Source: Heliopora coerulea
Lineage: Eukaryota > Cnidaria > Anthozoa > Scleralcyonacea > Helioporidae
Length of the DNA stretch: 64,000 nucleotides
Direction of reading: 5' to 3'
Assembly: GCA_030142905.1 (NCBI GenBank)
Contig: JASJOG010000557.1
Coordinates: forward strand, 50,955 to 114,954
The notes under the pieces: model-generated
Told to the model about the DNA's origin: nothing
Databases searched by the model: none
What the model saw: only the letters and a program-made list of their open reading frames with translations
Shown: positions 1 to 11,289 of the stretch, in pieces
Layout: each line of letters opens with the position of its first letter
Numbering within the stretch: the first letter of the stretch is position 1
Program-made: the position numbers and the translations under genes

Positions 1-3000
1 TGACTTAAGCTATGCTGTTGTGTAAACGGAGCCTTGTGTAGTTTGTCGTACACGAAAAAAGGTGTTTGATATCAAAACACTGAGAAGTTTGTTTTAACCA
101 TGCTTGAGGTGTTTGTGCATCACATCAAACGCTCCTTCTAGTGTGGGAAAGAAGCATTTCAAACGAATCCGAATTTAATCCCCTCGCTCACCGCTCGAAG
201 CGCGGCGCGAGGGTATTAATCTCGACGTGCGTGGAGTTCTTTTACACGCGTGGTGACTAGGGAGAAAAATTTTCGCAGTTTTTGAATAATTTATATCGGT
301 ATATATATATTGATTATTTATTAACCGTGTGTGAGGTCTGTACGGGAAAGTATTTGCCTGTGGTATTCGTACAGACCGAGCGACGAAGGCGAGGTCTGTG
401 CGGAAAAAACCGAGGACATCTTATTTAGTGGACAATTTATGACTTGAAAGGACAATTCTAAAACTCAGCGCTTTGGAATATGCATTGGCCAACTGTTCAC
501 ATTCTGTAGCAACGCTTTGACTTTTCTCTTTCTAATCAATATGAACAAAAGACGATACGGAAGCTCGCTTGTTGCCCGGACATTTGCTAAGCGACTGAGT
601 ATAAAGGACATTCTTTGCTGAAGTTGAAACGATGCTGATTTGTATAAATCGAGACTTTTCACGTTCTAGTTCTCACTTAGCTGATCTAGACAATCACAGA
701 TACGTCTGAATCGAGTAGCTTTGAAATGCAAGTTTTTCGAACTGAATAGTTTTGAGCAGCTTTCAATAGTGGCTTCCCGACTTCATTATTCCCTAAGACA
801 GACTTCTTGTTTCAAATATTATCGCCTGGATTTTGGTGGTGTTTAATGGCAAAGTAGAATGCAGATTCTGATTCATTAAGATCATGGCTTTCGAATATTT
901 TGTAATACTTATCCGGATTGTGTTGATGGTCAATTGTTCAAGAAGTGGGATAAAACACTCATCGTCCCTAAGACTTGACCTGAGCTGACAGTCTTCGGAT
1001 CCTTTCACCGCTTTCCACACCAGGACTTCATTGCCTTTTTTAGGATTGTTTTCCCCGTGAAATGTCGCTCCACTGAAGACACTGGAATCTAATTATGGCT
1101 TGTAAACAAGAATGAAAGGCAAACAGCCGCCAGGAAATACGCTGAAAATCTATTTATCTTTGTAGATCTTACTATCCTTCGGCGAAATTGTTGTCCACTT
1201 CAGTCTTTCTGTCCACTTCTCAGGTGGTTTGTGGATGATTACCATCACCATGTCCGACCAGTAATGCTTTCATCAGGATTTTAACACCTCTCAAGAAAGT
1301 TTAAAAGTTTAAAACTGACTTCTTTCAGTAAATTCAGTGTTGAACCTTTTGTGTTGAGGTGCCGCTGACCGCTTGGTTGAAAATACCTAAGAGTTGAAGA
1401 TTTGTACGCTACGCCATTTTTCTCTTTTACCAAAGTATTACAGTGGATAAAAGTCCGTATTTAACTTCTCTTTACTCGTTCTTCTCTAGACGAAACGTGC
1501 ACAAGTTTTACTTGTCCTACTTTGTTGTATGTTTTGTATTCTCGGATTTTTGATCAGCAACAAAAATGCAGAACTCTCTCGTGTTTTCTTTGTTTATGTC
1601 GTCGGTTTCGTAATTCGTTTCATCTTCGTTACGAAAGTCTTTTACCTCCGGATGAATACTTAGCATAAATCTTCTTCATAGCACTTCTACTAGAAATTTT
1701 TAATTAACTTCGAGATAATGTAGGATTTATCAGTTTTGTAAGACAAAAAATATGAAAAAAACCATTTTCAATGATAAGCTATCCGTAATTCTGGTATCCG
1801 ACCGGTAAACTATGAGAACGCTCTGCTTTTAAGACGGAAAGTGTTGCCATCGACTAAAGTGTCTTTCTTCAAAGTGAAAAAAAGTGATAAGTTTGATTCG
1901 AAAACGACACGAAATACTTCAAGATCGCAAGTAATACAGGGTTCTTGATACAAATATCCATTGTTTAGCAGTAGAATTGTCAGGATGGATCCCATTATTT
2001 ACAAAACCGTTAAAGATTATTTTCACCAAACGTTTTGGTTGAATAAAACAGGGTCGAAATTTCAAACGTAAATATGATGACGAGCAGTTTAAATATAAAA
2101 CAAGTTCCAGTTTGAGTTGTTAATATTTGTGTCCAAATGTTGTGTTTTTCTTATATTGCATACCCTCTTCCAGTTATAGTAAGGAGGATTTGTCTTTTTG
2201 ACAATTTTGAAAAGTTATCAACGTTACTTAGATTCTCGAGATATATTGGAAGTGTGGGCGAGGGGTTGTTGCGTGCACGTATTTCTAGTTAATTTGGGTG
2301 AACACAGTATTGTTTGATTTTCACAATTCATTCTCCCCTTCTATCCCTCTCGTGGCTGAGGCCCATAACTACAAATTTGCGAAGGAAAGCTGTGAAGGGA
2401 ATTTTAGTTAGTATGTAACGTGACAGATTATCACTGTTTCTATGGCAACAAAGCACATTGGAAAAATTCAATTTTCTAAAGTTTGAAAATTCTAGTTATT
2501 AACTTTTCCTATTGGTTGCTAGAAGGCTAACCATAAATAAGCGTTATCTCCTTGTACCAGTTCTACAGCACTTCAACAGACAATTGTTGACTTTTTCAAG
2601 TAAATATTGATTTAGAGCATTGCAGGAAATGCCGTAGAACTTTCTGTTGAACTATCGTTTGTAAGTTTTTATTTAGCGGAAATTCTCGCCTAGCTCTGCA
2701 AATTTTTAAGGCTAGATTTCCGGATAGTTTAATGTGTCACCAAGACAAAATTTCGACTACAAGATTTTCGTAAAATTTTACTTGTATTAGCTTTATAGGG
2801 GTATAATTACCTTATGCACAAAATTTGAACTGAAATAAAATTAGTGGTGTTGAAGTTGTAAGTTTATAAAGTGCGTAAAACCGCGTTTGCCATTAAATTT
2901 TCGCCATTTTTGAATCGATCACTTAGAGGAGTTGACGGCGTCATATTCTTAGCAACTTTTCGTGACTTAAGAAACGGGAGTGCAACTGGGTTGAAATCCT

Positions 3001-3280
3001 AAATGTGGAATTTATAAAAGTCTGGCAGTTCTTCTTATTGGTGGCCCGAATTGAAATCATCTTTAACATCACTGGAGTATGTTCCAACAAATTCTGAAGA
3101 ACCTGATTCCAAAATTCGTCTGTACGATGACAATGGCCGAATTTAGACTAGACCTGATTTTGGACTTCCTGTTGCATCCTTAAATGAAGTCCCAAGTTAA
3201 GAGGGAAATATTTTGCTGTGAACGCAGCCTTACGGACACCCATGAGAAGTGGCCTCCTTCGATAACGCGGAGATTAGTCT
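1..3280. other. No gene seen
   Basis: AT-rich DNA. Short open frames occur on both strands, but none has a recognisable domain or convincing splice sites. A short GC-rich patch lies near 170-240. I see nothing else to annotate. Confidence 0.5.
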
Positions 3281-3411
3281 TGTTTACCAAATGTAATTAT
3301 ATTGGCTTATATAAAGCTGAAACCACTGAAGTGCGGAAATTCATGTATTAAGCACTCAATTCCACATTCAAGATTATAATATGAATTGGCAGAATATTTT
3401 AGATAATCGAC

Positions 3412-3640
3412 CCAACATGTTTCGGAGTGTGCTGATTCTTTCATCAGGAATTTTGATTAGGTTCGTTGTATATTGTATAATAACAGTTGGATTTAATTCA
3501 AAATGCATTAATCTGTAGCTGATGCAAACCAATTTGGCTTCATCAAATTAAATCCAACTGACGAACCTACTTCAACCAACATGACGAACATACTTCAAAT
3601 TGCATGGTGAAGGAATCAGCACATTCTGAAACATGTCGCA
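3412..3640. repeat. Hairpin of a Penelope-like element end
   Basis: Two inverted arms. The outer arms pair ACATGTTTCGGAGTGTGCTG (3415 on) with its near complement at 3608-3636; the inner arms pair TTGGATTTAATT (3487) with AATTAAATCCAA (3546). The wording 'ACATGTTTCG...TTCATCAGGA' is of the kind seen at the ends of Penelope-like elements (recalled, not searched). It is probably two inverted ends of such an element with no reverse transcriptase between them. Confidence 0.45.
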
Positions 3641-3892
3641 AATAAAGTTTTCGATCAAAACTGTTGTGTTGATTATCAAAACATTCAACGTTATGATAAC
3701 AATCTTAATGCGGACAACATAAAAATATAACGCAATCGTAGTCAAATGAATATAAATTTTTGCTATTCTTGTCCTTCCTCGAACATTACATTGCATACAC
3801 CACCTCCAGTTGCCCCGATTTGTTTCTTCAGCGCTGGAGGTAAGCCTCCGATCGATACCCTATGTTTGACGCATTGCTCAGGTTGAAAGATT

Positions 3893-5540
3893 ACACCTTT
3901 TGCTGTTCATTACCAGAAAATGTCGTATAATTAACGCCAACTTTAAACTCTTTAACGCAAAACGACACTCATTTTATTCAATCGACATTAATTAACGCTT
4001 TTGTGGCGATCAATTACCATTTTTGCAATAGAAAGTGATATTCATTAGATTAGATATGCAACCATTTGTATCAAGGGGCATTCTATAATGGCTACAGACG
4101 ACCATATACACCATTCTACCATACTTAAGGGATAATAAAATTTCAATTGGCCAAGATAATTCTCCGGTCTGTGCGAGGGTCGAGTTAAGTTTTTATCGAA
4201 TTCGGACATTTATAAGAGATAAGGGAATAAAACTGTCATAATTAGTACAGTACATAAACTGATTTCGGTTAGACAGTTCGAACCTCCAATATTGTGCCAA
4301 TATGTCCATGACTGTTTTGCCATTTTTCGCTCAGCCGACCGCGTTCTATGTGTTCGGCTGCGACCTTTGAAGACTATCTTAACTCACAACATTAAAATAC
4401 TTTTTGTAGTGGGATAGAAAATAGTTCTATTATACCTTTCTTGAACGTCTTAATTGATCGCACACACGGCTTTCAATATCTGTTTATCGCAAGCCCACGT
4501 TCACCGGTTTGTTTACAAATTTTGATAGTTTTATTCCCTTACCTTTTAAACGTGGTTTTGTCTGCACTTTCACTTAACTGATATTATAAAATGTTATTAT
4601 CATACCACATTCTCCCTGACAAGTATAATTTCAAGCTGTTAACCAACTTTAGTTCACAGCACTTTGCTAACACACATCAACTTTTATTACATCTTAGACA
4701 AAACATATTTTGCAATCAAAGCTTATAAAACACGGCAGCACTGGACCGCATGAAAGCCTTGATCGGAAAGCTTTATTTAGCCGCAAAACATTTTTTTTTC
4801 TCTGGAACGCGAAAGTTGATGTGTGTTAACAAAATGCTGTGAACTAAAATGCATGTTAAGATTCAATTTTGTCCCAGAAATAGACTGGACAACTGTCTTT
4901 AGTTACATAATTCAATACTGTGAGTTAAGACAGCTCTGAAAAGGCCCAACAGAGTGGAAAGTGGTAAGTAGAGCATTTTACATTAACAAACCGGTAAACG
5001 TGGGCTTGCCATAAACAGATATTGAAAGCCGTGTGTGCGATCAATTAAGACGTTCAAGAAAGGTAGAATAGAACTATTCTCTATCCCACTATAAAAAATA
5101 TTTTAATGTGAGCGAAAAATGGCAAAACAGTCATGGACATGTTGGCGAAACAAAAGAGGTTCAAACGGTCTAACCAAAATCAGTGTATGTACGAATTATG
5201 ATAGTTTTATTTCATTATCTTTTATACATTTCGGAATTCCATATAACTTTAATTCGACCCTCCAACAGACCGGAGAAATATCTTGCCTAATTGAAATTTT
5301 ATTATCCCTGGAGTATAATAGAATGGTGTTAATGGTCGTCTGTTGCCGCTATAGAATGGCCCTTGATACAAATGGTTGCGTATCTACGTTAATGAATGTC
5401 AATGCAAAAATGGTAATTGAATGCGACAGAAGCGTTAATGAATGTCGATGGAATAAAATGAATGTCGTTTTGCGTTAACGAGCTTGAGATTGGCGTTAAT
5501 GATACTATATTTTCTGGTAATGAACAGCAAAAGGTGCATT
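3893..5540. repeat. Long imperfect foldback (inverted repeat), about 1.65 kb
   Basis: The left arm (about 3893-4690) and right arm (about 4811-5540) are reverse complements with scattered mismatches and small indels. Examples: GCTGTTCATTACCAGAAAAT (3903) against ATTTTCTGGTAATGAACAGC (5510), and the 'aaccggtaaacgtgggcttg' stretch near 4990 against its complement near 4495. The central loop is about 120 nt. Two ORFs in the right arm (119 codons at 5119 and 64 at 5484) have no recognisable domain and are probably incidental. It could be a foldback transposon or an inverted duplication. A transcript would form a long double-stranded hairpin. Confidence 0.75.
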
Positions 5541-6460
5541 AATTTTTTAAAAAAATTTATCGTTGTTGGCTTTTTATGTATATCAGTTTATAACCGGAGA
5601 ATGCCTCGCATGGGCTATTTAGTTCTCTTCGCAACCTTCCCGGTGTTTTTTTATCGTAGTTTCCAATACAGTTGTTAAAACATAACTAAGTCTAGTCGTT
5701 GTGTACCAGTAGGGGTAATTGGATCTTAGATGCCTGGCCATTATTGTTTTGCACTCTAAAAGATTTCTCACTGTTTATTATTTACATTAAGGATGGTAGC
5801 ACCATGCGCTGACGAGGCTCATCATCGTAAAGTAAATCATACACTGGCATTAATTCATCTGGATCAACAAAATCCATTCAAACCATGATGGGATCGCAAA
5901 TTATAAAATGTCGTTACGTGAAGGATTCGTTACGCTCTTCCTGGTGATTAAATGATCCATTGTTAGCTGGAAGATTGTTGATATTTTCAAGTACAGTTTT
6001 TAGTGTTCTTGTCGTTATATACTCTTTACGTTTGTCTGAAGTCTGTAATACAATAAGTATTTATCGTTCAAGTTAGAAAACCGAAAGGGTCCAATAACTG
6101 CAGAAACTTCAAAGAAGATATGTTGAAGTTTCGAGCAAAGGGTCTTCGTTTGAATGAAACGTGAAGTGATATAAAAATTAGGTGCTGTTTTGACAGGTTT
6201 GAAAAGTCTTGTACGCAAAAATGACCCGTGAGATTAAAAAGACAATAAATAGTAAGTAACGAGGATGTAAATGGTGAAAATTCATTTACTATTTCAAACG
6301 TCGATCAGTAAACGGAAAAGCTGAGGAACAGACAGAGGACACAAGGGAATGGTAACGCATGAAGGTTAAATTTTTGTTTCAGTTCGTATCCATTCCATAA
6401 CAAGTTACTGATTCTTTTAGCATAGGTTTGTGACCTTAAAGAAGCAGCGATATTCGTGTT
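5541..6460. other. No gene seen
   Basis: Non-coding, AT-rich DNA between the foldback and the Gypsy remnant. No recognisable ORF, RNA gene or repeat end was found. Confidence 0.45.
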
Positions 6461-6469
6461 TAAGGACAT

Positions 6470-8661
6470 CTTGTTTTTTTTTTCCCCCAAAAACAACACA
6501 ACAACTCCCCGACCCAGGATTGCGGCCGAGTTCACGACAGGATCCCTCTGATGGGGTAAATAGTCCACTGCAGTTAACATTGACAGAAACTAACATTGTA
6601 AAGAAATTTAGTATTAGCATCCGTACAATTGTCTATGTTGTTGTCGACTGATCAATGCATTCCCATCCATATCTTAACGGTTGCCGTCGAGGTCTTGTGC
6701 TTCGACGATGTTCGGGGCCCGCCTCTGCCGAGCAGCTTTCAGAGTTCACTTCATCTCGACCGGCTTGTCTAGGCTGTACCTCTTTCGCGGGGGTGTTATC
6801 TTGTATTCGAGTGTCGTCAGAGATAACGTTTTCATTCCTCAGTCGACGCATGAAGGTGGGCGGTCGGACCCTGCTCAGCTTGGGGCATTGTAAGAGTCTG
6901 ATTTCGTAGTCGTTCTAGTCGATTAGTGATAAGACGAAGTTAATCACGATTCTGAAATTTCCGCTATTTTTGATTCTGTACATGTGAACTTGTAAACACT
7001 TCACAACGACATAGGGTCTTTGCCAACGACTCTGTAACTTAGATGGATATCATGGTTTAGGGGATACTTGCATCATTACTGTGTCGCTGACTTCAAGTTC
7101 GGTGTGCTTATTAAAACTGTCAGCAACTCTCCTTTGTTTCGCTTGTAGATCACGAGTAAGGGCTCCGGAATGAGCTTCTTTCAGGCGGGAAATGAGGGTG
7201 AATGCCCATTGGTGAGGCGATTGTAGACGTTTAGTGAAGTAGGGGGTGCCACGACTAATCTTGGGGTACGAGAAAGATATCCATGGGACAGGAAAAAGGG
7301 TGAAAAGCCAGTAGGTTCGTAGTCCTGATTCATGTACTGTAGTTATACTGGACCTAGGGGGTTTCCAAATCCCAATCATCTCCGTGTTCGTCGGTTGATT
7401 TCGTAGCATGTCTCCAGTGGTACGATTTAGTCTTTCAGCTGTTCCATTGGCTTGAGGATGGAGGGCAGAAATGCGAACTATCGAACCCACAGCCCCGATC
7501 CGTAAGGATCGATTCCCGAATCTCTCGTCCACAGAAAACATCGCGGATGACAACAGTCGTCACCGTTTTCGCGGACTTGTCAGTGATAGGTGTGATCTCA
7601 GCAGTCTGAGTGAGAAGATCGATTACCACCAAAACATAACAATTGCCTTGATTACTGGGTTTATTGCCAAACGGACCTTTAATGTCCATGGCGATTTCCT
7701 ACCACGGTTCTCATGGCTGTGATGAAAGAGTCAGGCGTGCACCGCGATGAAAGGGAGGTGGACGATTCCCAGCACTAATGACGCATGAATGACAATATTC
7801 CTTGACATCTTTCATCTTTGTTAACCAGAAGTATTCACGGTGAATTAAATTAGTTGCTTTCTCGACACCCATGTGGCCAGCCTCGTCATGTTTCAGGCAT
7901 AAAACAGTTGGGATGAGAGTGTCGGGGACGACAAGTTGGTTTACCTGTTTACCAACTTTGCAACGAACGTACAACAGCGCACATCCTTCTTTCCTACAAA
8001 GAGAAATTTAGATTTTGTTGACCAGCGACAGACCTGTGGGTATGTTAAGGGTATCGCTCTCCACGTTTCTAGAGCGTCTTGGTGATGATACTTAAGACAG
8101 GATCTGATTCTTAGAGCCTCCGAGATTGTGTGATGTCAAAACGACCATCGCGCAACGAATGAACATCTGGTTTACGGGACAGGGCATTCGCATGAGCATC
8201 AGTAAAACCTGGTCTATGTAGCACGATCAATTCAAATTCTTCCGACTGTTCTCGCCATCGGGCATAGCGGCCAAGAGGATCACGAGTGTTTCGTAGCCAT
8301 TGAAGTCCTCTGTGATCTGTGAGCCAAGTAAAGCGGCGCCCTGAAAGGTAAGGCCGACATTTTAGTAGTGCGAAGTTGAAGGCACATGCTTCTATATCTC
8401 GTGTATGCCAGTTCAATTTATTGTTTATGAGTGCTTTTGATGCAAACTTAACAGGTTGGTCACGACCAGAATCATCTCTTTGTGATAATACACACTCTAT
8501 TCCAGTACCAGAAGGGTCGGTGCTTACTTCGAAGGGAGCTGACATGTTGGGGAATTGGAGAACATCTTTTGAGGTTAGGGCAGCTTTTAAATCATTGAAG
8601 ACCACTTCCCGTTCTAAGGAGCAGACGAATTTGGATTTACCAATTAATTTTGTTACTGACG
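6470..8661 (-). mobile_element. Ty3/Gypsy retrotransposon remnant, pol 3' half
   Basis: Reading the minus strand from 8660 downward gives Gypsy pol modules in the usual order but in several frames. RNase H lies at 8605-8111 (STDPSGTGIECVLSQ, TDHRGLQWL), the integrase H2C2 zinc module at 7974-7711 (H-E/D-AGHMG, CHSC) and the integrase core at 7689-7050 (MDIKGPF, ILTDRG, then HPQANGTAERLNR carrying the catalytic Glu). A basic C-terminal tail at 6851-6633 contains RRSTRPRRQPLRYG, typical of these polyproteins. A polypurine run (G5 then A10) on the minus strand near 6474-6488 fits a 3' polypurine tract. Gag, protease and reverse transcriptase are absent. Several frameshifts and stops show it is dead. 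Confidence 0.88.
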
Positions 8662-9128
8662 TGTAACAAGAAATGAAAAGATTTATTTACAAACGAGAAA
8701 AGAAACTAAAGAGTTAAGATAACAACTAAAAATCTGTCTTCTTGACACTTTTAAGCTTGCGACTCTGACAACCCAGCGGTGACAAAAGATGAAAGTTCTG
8801 CCAGTAAAGCGTTCCAACCACAACTGTTAACTTCTTGTATTACACCAACGAGACTTGAATACAGGTAACGATCTTGAGTACACAAAACAACACAAAACAA
8901 CACACAGAGGGTCGAAGCGAGTCGACTATGACGTAATTTACGTAATTTCTAAAATAACCTAATATACTATATTTAGTAACAATCATGACAGCGTTCATGA
9001 CTCAAGTAACCTAAAACGTTTTCACATCAGCGTGAGTAAGCAGAATTACAGCGGTATGACTAAGGAATAACTAAGAGAAGTTCAAATATTCTAGAATGTT
9101 CTCGGCGCGTGACGATTGTCACGTAACA
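8662..9128 (-). repeat. Probable LTR beside the Gypsy remnant
   Basis: On the minus strand this 467-bp block begins TGTTACGTGACAATCGTCAC and ends CTTGTTACA, the TGT...ACA ends typical of Gypsy LTRs. It abuts the pol fragment at RNase H with no gag or RT between, so the pair looks like an LTR plus an internally deleted body. No 5-bp target duplication is visible. A second LTR copy was not found in the window. Confidence 0.5.
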
Positions 9129-10790
9129 CCATCCACCTGTTCAATTCTCTGTCGGTACATTAGGTTTCCTCTGCATAGCTAAGTATTTGTCGAACTTTTT
9201 TCATGTAAATCCGCCATTCATCTCTCTATCTGAACAAAAATCTTATGCATGTACAGTCCCCGCTCAGTACTCGCTCTCAGTTTACAAGTTTGTTACGTTT
9301 ACAGACATACATATTTTTATGTAATGGAATTCCTTTTATACAGGCAATATTAGAAGTAATAGAAGACAACACGACTTTAACGGAGTCAAAAGTCTCGAAT
9401 TAGGTGAAACCACAAAATACGATAATATTGGAGATCAAGTTTTCGTTTCATTCCTTCAGTTTGACTCGATATTTCATTGAAAAGTGGAAGACTCTTTGAT
9501 CTGCGTTGGGACACCCTGTTTATCTCGCTTTGAACTCTGCTCAATAAGCGTCCGTGAGCCTAAGTCAGGGCAGCTCTCAACACTTACTCCCATAAAGATA
9601 GTCGTTTCAAAATTGCTAAAGAAGGTCGCACAACAGTCGAATTCCGGGCAAATTTGTTCTTTGTTCAGTTCCCTTGTGGCCACAACGAAATCCCGATGGA
9701 ATATGGTTAATATGGTTAGATTTGACAGTGATTTTGAATTAGCCCTTTCATTCATAATCTTTTATTCTTCTGTTCTTTGCTCTCTTGTTTTCCGCTTTTT
9801 TCTGGAAAAGGTTAAAGTCAAACAGTCTGATCTTGTCTTATAGCCCAAGTATCGAGTTTACAAAACATAGTTCCCTCGAGTATTTTTCTTGCTCTGTTTC
9901 TTAAAATTTTCACAGTAATGGTTTTCGGACTGAAAATTCTATGCCATTTGGCTCAAACCATGCTGAAAATTTTCGTCTTTTGAAAGAAGTTTAAGCGCTG
10001 TTTGCGTTAACACGAGCATGCAACTAACCCAGATACTTTTTCCTGTGTAAACAGCCAAGGAATCCGAATACTATTTGATTCCCAACACCTTTGCAATAGT
10101 GTACACGTACTTATTATTATTCTCCCTTCTCGTCTTCTCCCTGTGCAAACTATTAAACGTGCTTGTTTTCAAATAAGGGAAGAAACAAACTCCGAACAAT
10201 AATGCCATCTTGATAACTCAAGATATGAGTTAAAATCAAGAGAATTACAATGAAATTGTCATATTTCGTCTTTATTTCAAAGACATCATCAGACAGACTG
10301 ATGCTAAAGTTGTCGGCTGGTTCTGGATTATGCTTGTTTTCGTTCGCACTCTTTTTCCCAGCACGCAGCGTTTACAAGATTAAACTGCGTAATCAAATTG
10401 CTTTTCTCGGTGTCGTTGTAGTCCAAAGCAGCCGGTTTTCAAACCGAAAGAGAAATGGTAAAGAAACTCGAGAAAAACCATTGTCTGTGAAAGTTTGGTC
10501 ATTCCTTTCAAATACCTGGCATGGGAAACTTGGCTTCCAGGTTGATCTTAAGGAATAATGATGAAGGTAAGGCACATCACTTGAAATGGGGAAGAAGAGA
10601 ACTTTTCAGGAAAGTTCAAAACAGATCTTTTTCATTTTGGCTATATGTTTACCGATTTCAGATCACGCGAAAACTCCCTTGAGCGTGTGTACTTTTCGTA
10701 TGACTTAAATACTCAAGACAAGACATTAATTTGGAAATAATTGCGTCAAGGCGTGCTTCACCCAAGATATTTTAAATGGGTAGACATTAA
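9129..10790. other. No confident gene; two unrecognised ORFs
   Basis: A 119-codon plus-strand ORF at 9484-9843, overlapped by a 93-codon minus-strand ORF at 9474-9755, and a 102-codon plus-strand ORF at 10250-10558 are the longest frames here. None has a domain I recognise. I vaguely associate the first with repetitive hypothetical peptides in coral annotations, but could not check it. Confidence 0.3.
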
Positions 10791-10792
10791 CT

Positions 10793-11285
10793 CTTTCGAA
10801 ACTGGAGTTCTCTCCTCGACAAGTAAAATCGTTTGGCGTTAGCCAGATTGAAATAGTACAGTTTATTGTCAATTGGGAAAGTGTTGATGAGATAGTTCTT
10901 CACAGTTCCGTAATTGGAGATCTCCCGTGACGAGTGAAATGGTTACGCGTTAGCTACAGTAAAATAGTGGAGTACTTGTTTTCAATCTGGAAAAGGTTAA
11001 GGAGATAGACATGAACAGAAATTTTTCATGATAATCTGGCACTACCGAAGTCAACTGAAAAATGTTGTAGAGCGGCGGACCGGTATCCCATAGGTGCAAG
11101 TTCAAATTCCGCTCGAGTCAACATTTTTCAGTTGACTTCGGCAGTATCAGATTATAATGAAAAGTTTCTGTTAAGGAGATAGTTTAGAATACTTTTGTGA
11201 CTAGAGCTCTCCCCTAGACGAGAAAAATTGTCTGGCGTTAGCCACAGTGAAACGGTAGAGCTCGTCGTCATTCGGGAAAGTGTTA
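10793..11285 (+). repeat. Three copies of a coral-type interspersed repeat
   Basis: Copies of about 100 bp at roughly 10795-10895, 10905-11010 and 11185-11285 share the order GGAG..CTCTCC, GACGAG/GACAAGTAAAATCGT, TGGCGTTAGCCA and GGAAAGTGTTAAG. A fourth copy lies at 18440-18545. I recall similar units as abundant intronic repeats in stony corals; this is memory, not a search. Confidence 0.7.
11015..11171 (+). repeat. tRNA-like SINE fragment inside a hairpin
   Basis: Inverted arms of 53 nt (11015-11067 and 11119-11171) flank a tRNA-like core, TAGAGCGGCGGACCGG to GGTGCAAGTTCAAATTCCGC, whose second half resembles a pol III B box. The same core and one arm recur in reverse at 15527-15650. The unit therefore looks like a tRNA-derived SINE that has gained an inverted copy of its body. 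It splits the second and third copies of the ~100-bp repeat array. Confidence 0.6.
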
Positions 11286-11289
11286 AGTC

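Noticed and set aside
5119..5678. Two plus-strand ORFs of 119 and 64 codons
   Set aside because: They lie in the right arm of the foldback, have no domain, and the opposite arm does not keep the frame.
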